A DNA stretch of 64,000 nucleotides from Pseudomonadales bacterium (GCA_024234395.1 JACKOH010000001.1:248001-312000), one strand, 5' to 3'. Shown: positions 8,173-18,457, numbered from the stretch's first letter. Numbers and translations are program-made. The notes: generated from the letters alone by a model not told the origin.

Positions 8173-9123
8173 TCAGGTGTGCGGCAGAAACCAGGTTTTC
8201 GCAACCTGATCGTGAATGCCGGCGATTTCCACCTGCAGATCGTCGATATACTGGAACAGCCCATCGCTGAGCAGTTCCTTAATCTGCGCCTGGCGCGTAT
8301 TGCGGACCACCTTGCGAACCTGGCGTAGTGCCCGACTGTTATCTGAAAGTCCGTTGATACAGCCTTTCAGGCGTTCCAGGCAGAAAGCGACGGAGCGGGG
8401 GAATTCCGAATCCTGCAACAGGAACGCTACCACGTCATCGGCGTTCACCCGGTCTTTGACATTCTGCCGATACATCTGGTAGCCACTCAGGGAACGTAAC
8501 ACGCTCATCCACAGGGTGTCCTGGTAGGGCTCATTGGAGTCACCATCGGTCTTGTTATCCAGGTTCAGATCCGGTAACAGGCTGCCGGAGCCGACATCGA
8601 CGATCCGGGTCGTCATGTCGGCCCGTTCCAGGTACCTGCCCATTTCAATAAAGCGATGCACGTGATTGTGGCTGAGACAGCCTTCCAGCATGCCGGTCAG
8701 TTGCTGGCAGTGGACTATGATCTCTTCCAACAGTAAATTTCTGGCGCTGCGGGATACCTGTCCGGCACTTTTTTCCCGAATGTTAAGATAGATGTCGTTG
8801 ATCTGTTCAAACGCTTCGGAAGGGATGATCTCCCGGGTGGTCCGGGCGTTCTCTCTGACCATCGCCAGCACGCTGAGCAACGAGATACCGTTCTGTTCTG
8901 ACAGCAGAAAGCGAACCACCGAGCGTTCGTCGTCCGAGCGGCCGGTGGCGGCAAATTCCTTGTTCACGCCGGAAATATCGATCAGGGTATGCCAGCCGAC
9001 CTTGGTGCCGCGGGGCAGATCCAGCAGCAGGTTGGAATACACGTTCATCAGGCGCGCCGTATTCTCGGCTCTCTCCAGGTAGCGCGCCATCCAGTAAACC
9101 CGTTCTGCGACTCTAGATAACAT
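8173..9123 (-). CDS. Alpha-E domain protein
   Basis: The 316-residue all-helical product begins MLSRVAERVYWMARYLERAENTARL in the native reading, the hallmark of the alpha-E family (COG2307), with a second copy of the WxxRYLERAD phrase near residue 165 (MGRYLERADMTTRI). Alpha-E proteins occur with circularly permuted ATP-grasp enzymes and are thought to assist an amide-ligase type of peptide modification; this link comes from comparative genomics. The start at 9123 lies 8 nt after the ATP-grasp stop with AGGGA in between, so translation is coupled. Confidence 0.9.
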   Translation of the reverse strand: MLSRVAERVYWMARYLERAENTARLMNVYSNLLLDLPRGTKVGWHTLIDISGVNKEFAATGRSDDERSVVRFLLSEQNGISLLSVLAMVRENARTTREIIPSEAFEQINDIYLNIREKSAGQVSRSARNLLLEEIIVHCQQLTGMLEGCLSHNHVHRFIEMGRYLERADMTTRIVDVGSGSLLPDLNLDNKTDGDSNEPYQDTLWMSVLRSLSGYQMYRQNVKDRVNADDVVAFLLQDSEFPRSVAFCLERLKGCINGLSDNSRALRQVRKVVRNTRQAQIKELLSDGLFQYIDDLQVEIAGIHDQVAKTWFLPHT

Positions 9124-9131
9124 TGTTGTCC

Positions 9132-10571
9132 CTACTCATCCACAATCCAGGTATCTTTGCTGCCGCCTCCCTGGGAGGAGTTGACCACGTAAGAGCCCTT
9201 GACCATCGCCACGCGGGTCAGTCCGCCGGGCGTGACATAGGAGTCCCTGGCCTGGAGGATAAAGGGACGCAGATCGATGTGCCTCGGTTCCACATTGCGG
9301 TCTCCCAGTATCGGCGCGGTGGAAAGAGAGATCAGCGGTTGTGCCATGTAGTTACGGGGATTGGCCTTGATCTTGCGGGCGAATTCCTCGCGTTCCTCAG
9401 TGGAAGCCTGGGGGCCCATCAGCATGCCGTAACCACCTGACTCATTGGCTGGCTTGACCACCAGTTTGTCAAGGTTCTGCAGCACGTGCTGGCATTGCTT
9501 TTTGTCGGAGCAGATGTAACTGGGGACGTTGGGCAGGATGGGATCTTCACCCAGGTAGTACTTGATCAGTTTTGGTACATAAGTATAAACAACCTTGTCG
9601 TCTGCCACGCCGGCACCCGGGGCATTGGCCAGCCCGACATTACCCTTGATCCAGGCCTGCATCAGGCCTTTTACACCCAGCACCGAATCCTTATTGAATA
9701 CCGAGGGATCAAGAAACAGGTCGTCAATACGGCGGTAAATGACATCGACTCGGGCCAGACCATCGATCGTGCGCATAAAGACACAGTCGTCCTGAACCAC
9801 CAGGTCGCCGCCTTCCACCAGCTCCGCGCCCATGCGCTGGGCCAGGAACGAGTGCTCGAAGTAGGCAGAGTTGTAAATGCCTGGAGTCAGCACAACGACT
9901 TCGGGATTCTTGATCCGGCGCGGGGAAATGGCTGCCAGGGTATCGTACAGCTTGGTTGGATAGTCCGTGACCGGCAGGATATCGTAATTTTCGAATAATT
10001 CAGGAAATACCCGTTTCGTGACGGTGCGATTCTCCAGCATGTAGGACACCCCGGAAGGTACCCGAAGGTTGTCCTCCAGCACGTAAAACAGGCCGTCCCG
10101 GTCACGAATCAGGTCGGTTCCGCAGATGTGTGCCCAGGTGCCGAAAGCCGGCTTGATGCCCATGCACTCCTTGCGGAAGTTGCCCGACTCCAGAATGAGA
10201 TCCCTGGGGACTATCTTGTCCTTGAAGACTTTCTGGGCGTTATAGATATCGTTGATGAACAGGTTCAGCGCGCGGACCCGCTGTTCGAGCCCTTTGCTGG
10301 TGACGTCCCATTCCTTGCGGGGAATAATCCGCGGGATGATGTCGAAAGGCCACTCCCGGTCGATGTTACCGGCGTCACTGTAAACCGTGAACGAGATGCC
10401 CATGGTCTTGATCGCCAGGCTGGCTGCCTGCTTGCGATTACTGACTTCGTCGGATTTGAGCGAGCGAAGATAGCTGACCAGGCGGCGGGCATGTTTGCGC
10501 GCGAAACCTGGGGAGCTGATGGTTTCATCGTAAAAAGCTCCCGGGTTATAAGATTTCCAATCCACGCGCAT
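9132..10571 (-). CDS. Circularly permuted ATP-grasp protein (COG2308 type)
   Basis: The product (479 residues from ATG 10571; an upstream in-frame ATG at 10607 is possible) starts MRVDWKSYNPGAFYDE and carries features of the circularly permuted ATP-grasp family: GIKPAFGTWAHICGTDLIRD, YVLEDNLRVPSGVSYMLENR, and a C-terminal block with KPANESGGYGMLMG followed by LRPFILQ. Such enzymes are predicted peptide or amide ligases using ATP. It is first in an operon with alpha-E and the metallopeptidase and faces the Anbu gene beyond them. The substrate is unknown. Neither start has an ideally placed ribosome binding site. Confidence 0.88.
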   Translation of the reverse strand: MRVDWKSYNPGAFYDETISSPGFARKHARRLVSYLRSLKSDEVSNRKQAASLAIKTMGISFTVYSDAGNIDREWPFDIIPRIIPRKEWDVTSKGLEQRVRALNLFINDIYNAQKVFKDKIVPRDLILESGNFRKECMGIKPAFGTWAHICGTDLIRDRDGLFYVLEDNLRVPSGVSYMLENRTVTKRVFPELFENYDILPVTDYPTKLYDTLAAISPRRIKNPEVVVLTPGIYNSAYFEHSFLAQRMGAELVEGGDLVVQDDCVFMRTIDGLARVDVIYRRIDDLFLDPSVFNKDSVLGVKGLMQAWIKGNVGLANAPGAGVADDKVVYTYVPKLIKYYLGEDPILPNVPSYICSDKKQCQHVLQNLDKLVVKPANESGGYGMLMGPQASTEEREEFARKIKANPRNYMAQPLISLSTAPILGDRNVEPRHIDLRPFILQARDSYVTPGGLTRVAMVKGSYVVNSSQGGGSKDTWIVDE

Positions 10572-10651
10572 AGAAGGGGTGCATCTCCCTGAGTGACAGT
10601 CGCCCATACCTTACTGCAAGACGCGACAACTGGCAAATCAAAGCTGGAGCG

Positions 10652-11452
10652 TTACACCTCCCGTTGCAGTGACCGCCAGTCAATTCCTTCCAGCAGGCCC
10701 AGCAGGCGCTCAGAATAAAATTGCCTTTCGGTATTCAGCCGGTCAATCAGTGATGCACCGTTTTCGAGCAGGCTGGAACAGTCATTCAGATATTGTATGG
10801 TCACATCACAGTCATGAATTTCGCCGGCAACAGTATGGATTTCCTTGATTTTCGTCATCCGGGCACGCCGATTCTGTCCCCAGGCAAGTTCGAGAAGGTA
10901 ATACAGTTTCTTGGTCTGTTTGCGCATGTTATGAAGCGCTTCGCTGTTACTCGGGTCAGCGACGATACGCGGGATGTGTCCCAGAATGCTTTGAACCCGG
11001 TGCCGAATCCGCCAACGCAGGCGCTTTCTCAGCGCCCGCTTGTCGGCGGACAGGGTCGGAGGACTCAATCGGGCCAGTTGCTGCGCTGCTTCCATGGCGG
11101 CGACCTCCTGATTACGGCGGCGTTTCAGCAGGCTGGCAGTCAACCGGTTCCGGTCCGGGTCCGCGCCAGGACCGTGGTGGTCCAGTTTGTCCAGCATGAT
11201 GTCGCAGTCGCGAATGAGGCTGTTGAGTTTGAAAAGTTGCCTGGCAAGTTGCAGGTACTCGACTGCGGCGTTGGATCTTGCCACCGGTGGATAGATGGAA
11301 TAAGTGGCCTGCAGTCGCCGGAACGAGGTTCTGAAGTCGTGGATGGTGTCGGCATCCTGGCTCTGCAGATACCGGGACAACTGACATCTGAAATGATCGA
11401 GCCGGTCAGTGAACTGGTGCGGCAGTGAAGTCAACTGCTTGCTTGAACGCAT
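10652..11452 (-). CDS. CHAD domain protein
   Basis: The 266-residue product is a CHAD domain: helical, with conserved histidines and basic residues in DTIHDFRTSFRRLQATYS near the N-terminus, RIVADPSNSEALHNMRKQTKKLYYLLELA in the middle (read in two parts) and EIHDCDVTIQYL near the C-terminus. CHAD domains bind polyphosphate through their basic surface. No CYTH triphosphatase domain is attached. It lies 20 nt downstream of the SLC13/RCK transporter on the same strand and is probably cotranscribed with it. Confidence 0.88.
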   Translation of the reverse strand: MRSSKQLTSLPHQFTDRLDHFRCQLSRYLQSQDADTIHDFRTSFRRLQATYSIYPPVARSNAAVEYLQLARQLFKLNSLIRDCDIMLDKLDHHGPGADPDRNRLTASLLKRRRNQEVAAMEAAQQLARLSPPTLSADKRALRKRLRWRIRHRVQSILGHIPRIVADPSNSEALHNMRKQTKKLYYLLELAWGQNRRARMTKIKEIHTVAGEIHDCDVTIQYLNDCSSLLENGASLIDRLNTERQFYSERLLGLLEGIDWRSLQREV

Positions 11453-11472
11453 GGCGAACGCACACCGGTATC

Positions 11473-13302
11473 CTATAGATAAAGGCTACTGAGAATCCAC
11501 GAATAGGTCAGCCACATGATAATGGTCAGTGGTAAACCGACTTTCAGGAAGTCGTTAAACGTGTAATTGCCGGCACTCATCACCAGCAGGTTGGTCTTGT
11601 AGGACATTGGTGTGGCGTAACTGAGATTGGCTCCGAACAGCACCGCCAGCACGAAAGGTTCCGGCGAGACACCCAGTTGCTCAGCAATGCCGATACCGAT
11701 TGGAGTCCCGATCACCGCGGCCGCGTTATTGGAAACGATATTGGTGAAAATGGCGATCAGCAGGATCAGCGCACTGAGGACAGTTGATGGCGCGGCGTCG
11801 CGGGTAAAATACAGGAATACTTCGGTCATGTAGTCCGAAGCGCCGGTGAGGAGCAGGGCCTGGCCCAGCGCCAGGCTCGCGACCACCACAAAGAAAACCG
11901 ATGAACTGACGGCACGGATAGCGGTACCCAGATTGAGACTGCGGGTGGCTACCATCACGATCGCCCCGGCCAGGCTGCTGACGGCAATCGGCAGCAATCC
12001 GAAGGCCGCGGTTACCACGACCGTCAGCAGGATAGCCAGCGCCAGCGGGGCGCGCTTGGTACTGGGGACCTCCTCCGACGCGTCGAGAACCAGAAATTCG
12101 GTACTTCGCTTAAGTTTCTTGATTTCTTCCTTGCTGCCCTGGACCAGCAACACATCCCCCTGTTCCAGAATCACGTCCATGATTTCCTCGCCCGGTTTCC
12201 AGATATCCTTACCGGCCCGGTGCAAGGCCAGGACAAACAGCTGATGGAAATGCAGAAACCCTGAAAACCGCAAATTGGCACGGTCCAGGGAGGAGCCTGA
12301 TACCACCGCAATTTCCGCCACCGTCTGGTTCTCGGCCCGCAGCGGGTGTTCGTCGTCGACCCGGGTATCGCCGGAATACAGGGTTGCTTTCAGGGCAGTG
12401 GCGGCATCGCGTATTTTTTTCGCGGTGTCCATGACCCGGAGCCGGTCACCGGCCTGCAGTTTTGCATCCGGTAGTGGATAAATCTGGTGGTCCCCGCGGT
12501 TGATCCGCACCAGGTTGATGTCGTTACCGGCCAGTTTTTTCGTTTCCGCAACGGACTTGCCAATGCAGGGGCTGCTCTCATCGAGGTGCAATCTGGCCTG
12601 GAACAGCCGTGGAGAACTGTCGGCCAGATCGATTTCGCGTTTTGGCAGCATACGTGGTGCCAGCAGCCACAGATAGGTAATGGCAACGCCGCTGGCAATT
12701 GCCGCCGGGACCACAAAGTCAAACATCTGCAGACGGGGCTGACCCAGTTCGCTGGCGACACTGACGACCAGCAGATTGGTGGAAGTGCCGATGGTGGTGC
12801 TCATGCCGCCGACCAGGGTGGCAAACCCCATCGGCATGAGAACCTTGGACGCAGGAGACTTGGTGCGCAGGCAGACGCTGATCAGAATTGGCAGGAGCAA
12901 TACGACGATCGGTGTGTTATTGATGAAAGCGCTGAGAACGGCGCTGATAACCAGTGTCGCCAGCAATGACAGGAATGGTGAAATGGCCCAGGCCCGGGTG
13001 AGCAGTCTGCCTACCGGTTCCAGGGCGCCGGTTGTCACCAGTCCCTGACCGATTACCATCAGGGCACAGACTGCAATCAGTGCTTCATGGCCAAAGCCAA
13101 GGAAAAAATCAATGGCTTCGAAAGTTTCGCCATCGTGTTCGTACGGGAACAGGGAGAAGACTACCGCCAGGATGCCTAACAGGCCCAGGCTGGAGATTTC
13201 AAGGGGCAGGTTTTTGCGGGTAAAAAGAAACAGCGCGAAGGCTGTAATCAACATGGCGAACAGGGCGTGTGCATTGGGAATGGTGGGAAATGACTCGGCC
13301 AT
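11473..13302 (-). CDS. SLC13/DASS-type anion transporter with two RCK_C domains
   Basis: The 609-residue inner-membrane protein has TM bundles at about residues 10-215 and 415-605, flanking two soluble TrkA-C (RCK_C) domains at about 225-305 and 320-400 (the second containing EIMDVILEQGDVLLVQGS). The transporter signature NTPIVVLLLPI lies in the first half and SNNAAAVIGTPIGIGIAEQL in the second. This layout is typical of SLC13-like sodium:sulfate or dicarboxylate carriers of marine bacteria. The RCK_C domains probably bind a small regulatory ligand. The substrate cannot be decided. Confidence 0.85.
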   Translation of the reverse strand: MAESFPTIPNAHALFAMLITAFALFLFTRKNLPLEISSLGLLGILAVVFSLFPYEHDGETFEAIDFFLGFGHEALIAVCALMVIGQGLVTTGALEPVGRLLTRAWAISPFLSLLATLVISAVLSAFINNTPIVVLLLPILISVCLRTKSPASKVLMPMGFATLVGGMSTTIGTSTNLLVVSVASELGQPRLQMFDFVVPAAIASGVAITYLWLLAPRMLPKREIDLADSSPRLFQARLHLDESSPCIGKSVAETKKLAGNDINLVRINRGDHQIYPLPDAKLQAGDRLRVMDTAKKIRDAATALKATLYSGDTRVDDEHPLRAENQTVAEIAVVSGSSLDRANLRFSGFLHFHQLFVLALHRAGKDIWKPGEEIMDVILEQGDVLLVQGSKEEIKKLKRSTEFLVLDASEEVPSTKRAPLALAILLTVVVTAAFGLLPIAVSSLAGAIVMVATRSLNLGTAIRAVSSSVFFVVVASLALGQALLLTGASDYMTEVFLYFTRDAAPSTVLSALILLIAIFTNIVSNNAAAVIGTPIGIGIAEQLGVSPEPFVLAVLFGANLSYATPMSYKTNLLVMSAGNYTFNDFLKVGLPLTIIMWLTYSWILSSLYL

Positions 13303-13441
13303 TAAACAGGCTCGCCCTTAATCAATTGCTTATTCAATTGCTCCACAGCGCACCACGATGTGCCCTGGCAGGTTGCCCGGATGATACTATGGGTACTGGC
13401 TGGAATACACCTGTCGGCAATGGTCTCCGAAGGTTGCCTGG

Positions 13442-15466
13442 TTACCCGTTCTGGTCTGACAAGCCTTCTGCAGTGCTGAATATCTTATCCCTGGACCCAC
13501 GCAGAAGGCGCACATTGTCCGCCCGGCGTGTATAGCCGATACGGTCGAAATATTCGAGTATTTCGATGCACAGGTTGCGACCGATTCCCAGCCGGTCACG
13601 GAACTGGATAACCGAGAAACCATCGCGGTGTTCCCGGGCCAAGGATTCGGTAAATTTGGCAAGCCGGGCGATGGTTTCGGGCAGGTAGTGACGGTTACCC
13701 GCGACCTGGATCAGGTTGCCGGTTTTACGCGCTGCGGCGAGCAGTCGCTCCAGGGAGCCCAGCTTCATGGCAGTCAGATCCGCCAGTTCCCGGGTCCTCG
13801 GTGGCACAAAACCCGAGTCTTCCAGCAATGGTCGGATGCGCTCCAGGAAAAGTTGCTCCTCCGCCGATCGTTGCACCTGGTGATCCGGTAAAGACAGCAG
13901 ATTGCCAGAGCGCCTGAGTCTGCCGGATTTCACTAATTTGCCAACGATCGCGTGCGACAGCAAGCGTGAGTTTTCGAAGTTCGCACGGCGACTCAGCAGC
14001 GATTCCTGAATGCCGGTGTGACTGGGATTTTCCTGGTGATAATCCGCCATCACGGCAACAATGTGATGGATTGCCTGTTGCAGGAATCGATCGTGCAGGA
14101 GCAGAGTGGCTCCGGTCTGTTCCAGTTCCAGTCTGGCGAATGGCAATGCTTCCTCCTGAAGCGATGCGACCAGTTCTTCGCCCCGGGCCCGGTCCAGGTT
14201 TCTGCAGCACAAAAACTGATCCAGGGATACACCGCCGGGCTGGCTGTCCAGCAGTGCCCGGAGAGCCAAGTCGTCGTCCCTGTCCATCGCTTCCAGAAAG
14301 CTCAGGCGTGCCGGGGTATTTCTGCCACGGCGGGGTACGAATGTGTCCATCACCGTACCGCCGCCAATGGTCCGTTCGCAGGCTGGATCGCGAAGGATGA
14401 AACGGTCGCCGTAATTGGCCAGCAGGGGTTGCTCGCTGAACAACTGAAAATAGGGGCTGGAGTCATCGCCCAGTTGTCGGACCCGTACCAGATGATGGGC
14501 GGTGCCATGATAAAGGTGGTATTCCGCTCCGCCCCGAAAATTTACCGGTTCGAGCAGACTGAGACGCGTATCGAGCCGCTGAGTCGGGCGATACAGTGCA
14601 GTGTCCAGTAACCAGTCGCCGCGTACCACCTGCTGGTAGGGTAGGGTTATGTTGACAGCGATCCGTTCACCGGCACTGGCGCCCGATACACTTAAGTTGT
14701 CATGCCGGATTCCCCTGATCCGCGCTTCGAGGCCGGTACCCGAATGGACCAGTGTGGTAGTGCTGTCTATCTTCCCAGCCAATACTGTACCGGTGACTAC
14801 AGTACCGATACCTTTCACGGTAAAGGATCGGTCGATGGTGAATCTGGTCAGCTTCGCTCGATTCAGGGGGTATTGGACAACCTCGTTAACGAGGGATTCC
14901 AGGCGCATCAGCAACGAGTTAATTCCCACGCCCGACTGAGAGGAAAGTGCAATCACTGGCGTCGCTGAGAAACTGGTGTCCCTCACCAGTTCCGCAATCT
15001 CGCGACGAGTCTGGGCAATCCTTTCGTCAGCGACCTTGTCGATCTTGGTAATCGCTATCGCACCGCCCTGCAGACCCAGCAGGTCCATGATTGCCAGGTG
15101 CTCACGCGTTTGTGGCATGACTCCATCATCCGCCGCAACAACCAGCAGGGCAAAGTCGGCGGCACCGATACCGGCCAGGGCATTATTGATGAAATCGGTA
15201 TGTCCGGGGACATCGACAAATCCAATGGACAGAACGCGGGAGCTGTCTGCTTCGGTATCAGATTGGTCGTGCGGTTGCTGCGAATGGTGCAAATGCTGTA
15301 AACGGCGATACGCAAAGCCGGAATTGATACTCAGGCCGCGGTTTTTCTCTTCGGCCAGGGTATCGGTATCGGTCCCTGTGATAAGGCGAACCAGGGAGGT
15401 CTTGCCATGGTCCACATGTCCCGCGGTGGCAATGGTGATGGAATGTCTTGCTGGCAGGCTGTTCAT
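13442..15466 (-). CDS. selB: Selenocysteine-specific elongation factor SelB
   Basis: SelB brings Sec-tRNA-Sec to the ribosome at UGA codons preceding a SECIS hairpin. The product has 674 residues from the ATG at 15466; a TTG two codons earlier is possible. The N-terminal GTPase has GHVDHGKTSL, DVPGHTDF and TKID; beta-barrel domains follow, and four winged-helix repeats fill the C-terminal half. It is longer than E. coli SelB (614). Part of the surplus is an inserted His/Gln/Ser-rich stretch at about residues 52-75 between switch I and the DVPGH motif. Switch I reads NRGLSINSG where RG(M/L)TIDLG is usual. selC lies 7 kb to the left and selA 12 kb to the right. Confidence 0.93.
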   Translation of the reverse strand: MNSLPARHSITIATAGHVDHGKTSLVRLITGTDTDTLAEEKNRGLSINSGFAYRRLQHLHHSQQPHDQSDTEADSSRVLSIGFVDVPGHTDFINNALAGIGAADFALLVVAADDGVMPQTREHLAIMDLLGLQGGAIAITKIDKVADERIAQTRREIAELVRDTSFSATPVIALSSQSGVGINSLLMRLESLVNEVVQYPLNRAKLTRFTIDRSFTVKGIGTVVTGTVLAGKIDSTTTLVHSGTGLEARIRGIRHDNLSVSGASAGERIAVNITLPYQQVVRGDWLLDTALYRPTQRLDTRLSLLEPVNFRGGAEYHLYHGTAHHLVRVRQLGDDSSPYFQLFSEQPLLANYGDRFILRDPACERTIGGGTVMDTFVPRRGRNTPARLSFLEAMDRDDDLALRALLDSQPGGVSLDQFLCCRNLDRARGEELVASLQEEALPFARLELEQTGATLLLHDRFLQQAIHHIVAVMADYHQENPSHTGIQESLLSRRANFENSRLLSHAIVGKLVKSGRLRRSGNLLSLPDHQVQRSAEEQLFLERIRPLLEDSGFVPPRTRELADLTAMKLGSLERLLAAARKTGNLIQVAGNRHYLPETIARLAKFTESLAREHRDGFSVIQFRDRLGIGRNLCIEILEYFDRIGYTRRADNVRLLRGSRDKIFSTAEGLSDQNG

Positions 15467-15673
15467 GTCCAACGTGGCGTGAGCGCATCCTGGTTGACTG
15501 CTTGTCGTTCCTGCGGGCTACAACAGCCGGTTCAGGGGCTGACTGGATCCCGTCAGTTCAGACTTTCACCGCAGGTTCAGTCCGACTCCAGCCGGTGACA
15601 AAGCGTTGGGCATCAGGACGCTGATTGAGGCTCCTGGTCCAGGAAGACGATGATGTTTCAACTGACACCGTCT

Positions 15674-15724
15674 GGCAAGTAACTCTTTCTGGCAAGTGAT
15701 TTTTTCTGGTAAGTGATTCTTTCT
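15674..15724. repeat. Three tandem 17-bp repeats upstream of selB
   Basis: Units are GGCAAGTAACTCTTTCT (15674-15690), GGCAAGTGATTTTTTCT (15691-15707) and GGTAAGTGATTCTTTCT (15708-15724), with a decayed fourth unit starting GGATAGT at 15725. They lie about 210 nt before the selB start. Too few and too short, without spacers, to be CRISPR. Confidence 0.75.
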
Positions 15725-15849
15725 GGATAGTCACCTGATTCATGAACAACCAACACTCAGCAGTTCTGCACCGGCAGTATTCTGCAACCGAGGTGGCTGC
15801 CTGTCGCAATTGGTCAGGGGATTCCGATTCCGGTCCGGGTACCACCATC

Positions 15850-15884
15850 AAAAATCATCCGGGAGCAGGAGGCCGGATGATTTT
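15850..15884 (-). terminator. Rho-independent terminator of lldP
   Basis: AAAATCATCCGG (15851-15862) and CCGGATGATTTT (15873-15884) form a perfect 12-bp stem with a 10-nt loop. Read on the minus strand, it begins just 2 nt beyond the lldP stop and ends in a run of five T, as expected for an intrinsic terminator. Confidence 0.85.
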
Positions 15885-15885
15885 C

Positions 15886-17682
15886 TTAATCTGGCGCCGC
15901 CTGAGTAGCCGCGGGTTTGCGCCCGTAGCGGATAATCAGATAAACCATGAAGGCGGCAATCAACCCGGCCAGCAGGAATCCGGCATTGAACAGACCACTC
16001 TCGTGATTGACGATGCCGTAACCGATGGCTCCGGTGAGCAGGGCATAGTAGAAAAACGGCAACAGCGTCTTGCGAATCACCGCTCCTTCCTTACCGATCA
16101 ACCCGACCACTGCCGAGGCCGCAACCACGTTATGCACACAGATGATATTTCCAGACGCACCACCCACTGCCTGCAGGGCGACGATCCAGGTGGGGTCAAC
16201 GGAGATTCGCTCGCCGACACCGAACTGAAACAGGGAGAACATCATATTGCTGACGGTATTGCTGCCGGCAACGAAAGCGCCGAGTCCACCAATGAAAGTG
16301 GAAAAGAAGGGCCAGGCCGATCCGGTCAGTGCCGCCACGCCTTCGGCAAGCGCCAGCGGCATCTGTTCATATCCGGTCGCGCCACCGCCGGAATTAATGA
16401 ATACCTGTACCATGGGTACTGTAAAAACCAGTGCGGTGGATGCCGGAAGCAGAGTCGCTCCGGATTCCCGCCAGGCCTGCCGATACGCGGAGGCATCCAT
16501 GCGATGAAGAAAATAGGTGGCAAACGAGACCACGATGAATATGGCTGCCGGTGACCAGAGCGGCTGAAATGAGGCATTGATGCCGCTGCCAAGGATATCC
16601 GACCAGCTGATAGTGACAAACTGATGTTGCAGAAATCTGGCCATGTCCAGCCACGGCAGGCGGGTAATCACCAGTAGCAGTGCGACCAGCAGATAAGGTG
16701 TCCACGCCCGAACGATCGGCATAAGCGTTTCCGGTTCCGAGGTTGGCTCATCCCGTTGCAGCCCGGTCCAGTCTTCGTCCCAGTTTTCGCGACTGTCGAA
16801 ATCCCACGCCGACTCCCGGGGCGGCACCAGAAATCCTTTGCGAGCAGCACTGACAACGATGGCGAGTCCGATCAGGCCACCAAACATGGAAGGGAACTCG
16901 GGCCCCAGCAAATTGGCGACAATCAGGTAGGGAATGGTCATCGAGAAGGCAGCAAACAGCGCAAACCGCCAGATCTGCAATCCTTCAGCAAATGAGCGGT
17001 TCCTGCCAAAAAAGCGGGTCAGCACTGCAGCCACAATCAGTGGAATGAAGGTTCCTGCGAGCGCGTGAATCAGGGCGACCCTGGTGGCGATGAAGGCAAG
17101 AAACTGACGCCATTCCTCAAAGCCATTATCAGCCGCAAACTGGACGAGATTCGGATCCGCAGACAGGCCGGTACTGACCCCAACCAGGATCGGCGTGCCC
17201 AGCGCCCCGAACGACACCGGGGTACTTTGAATTATCATGCCGGACACCACAGCGGCCATGGCGGGAAAACCGAGACCCACCATCAGTGGTACCGCAACCG
17301 CGGCCGGAGTGCCGAATCCCGCGGACCCCTCGATGAACGATCCAAACAGCCAGGCAATGATAATCACCTGAATTCTCCGGTCCGGGGTGATATCCGAGAA
17401 ACCCTTGCGGATCGCGTAAATGGCGCCGCTCTGTTTCAGCGTGTTCAAAAGCAGAATCGCGCCGAAAATGATGAAAATCAGTGAAGCAGCGACAATCAGA
17501 CCGTTGATAGTGGCGGCCAGTACCTGGGCAAAGGAGACCTGCCAGACCAGCAGGGACAGCAAAGCCGCAACGATATAGGCGATGGGCATCGCCCGGCTGG
17601 CAGGCCAGCGCAAGACTACCAGGAAGATGGCAACCGAGATGATCGGGAGAACCGAGAGCAGAGCAAGCAGGCCGGTATTCAT
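15886..17682 (-). CDS. lldP: L-lactate permease
   Basis: The 598-residue membrane protein has about 13-14 hydrophobic helices and family signatures such as LFGSFIEGSAGFGTPAAVAV, QSTPVSFGALGTPILVGV and FIGGLGAFVAGSNTVSNMMF; a late AVGGASGNIICVHNVVAAS is also typical. LctP/LldP carriers import L-lactate (and D-lactate or glycolate) with protons. No lactate dehydrogenase gene adjoins it, so it stands alone as a transcript with its own terminator. Its start at 17682 faces lemA across a 178-nt divergent region. Confidence 0.92.
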   Translation of the reverse strand: MNTGLLALLSVLPIISVAIFLVVLRWPASRAMPIAYIVAALLSLLVWQVSFAQVLAATINGLIVAASLIFIIFGAILLLNTLKQSGAIYAIRKGFSDITPDRRIQVIIIAWLFGSFIEGSAGFGTPAAVAVPLMVGLGFPAMAAVVSGMIIQSTPVSFGALGTPILVGVSTGLSADPNLVQFAADNGFEEWRQFLAFIATRVALIHALAGTFIPLIVAAVLTRFFGRNRSFAEGLQIWRFALFAAFSMTIPYLIVANLLGPEFPSMFGGLIGLAIVVSAARKGFLVPPRESAWDFDSRENWDEDWTGLQRDEPTSEPETLMPIVRAWTPYLLVALLLVITRLPWLDMARFLQHQFVTISWSDILGSGINASFQPLWSPAAIFIVVSFATYFLHRMDASAYRQAWRESGATLLPASTALVFTVPMVQVFINSGGGATGYEQMPLALAEGVAALTGSAWPFFSTFIGGLGAFVAGSNTVSNMMFSLFQFGVGERISVDPTWIVALQAVGGASGNIICVHNVVAASAVVGLIGKEGAVIRKTLLPFFYYALLTGAIGYGIVNHESGLFNAGFLLAGLIAAFMVYLIIRYGRKPAATQAAPD

Positions 17683-17860
17683 AGTGTTATTCTTCTTATA
17701 TCTGATTATGGCTGAGTCTTTTGTCGTCGAGCTTAGCAGAATGTTGACAGGGGTGACACCGGAAATTTGTGAACCGTTTCAGGGCTCGAGCCACGCAGTA
17801 TGGACAGAGTTTGGTTAAAGGGGTTTAATGGCACAATAATTCCAGCACGGAGTCAGCCAA

Positions 17861-18457
<597 letters not shown>

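Larger units (their letters stand above)
15473..15885. other. Gene-free stretch between selB and lldP
   Basis: About 410 nt without a convincing gene. It is the leader side of selB (minus strand) and the 3' side of lldP (minus strand). It holds a 17-bp tandem repeat (15674-15724) and a strong hairpin terminator after lldP (15850-15884). A 97-codon minus-strand frame over 15558-15851 has no family resemblance and no ribosome binding site, so it is not called. Confidence 0.6.

Noticed and set aside
15674..15724. Short tandem repeats as a CRISPR array
   Set aside because: Units of 17 bp adjoin without spacers and there are no cas genes.
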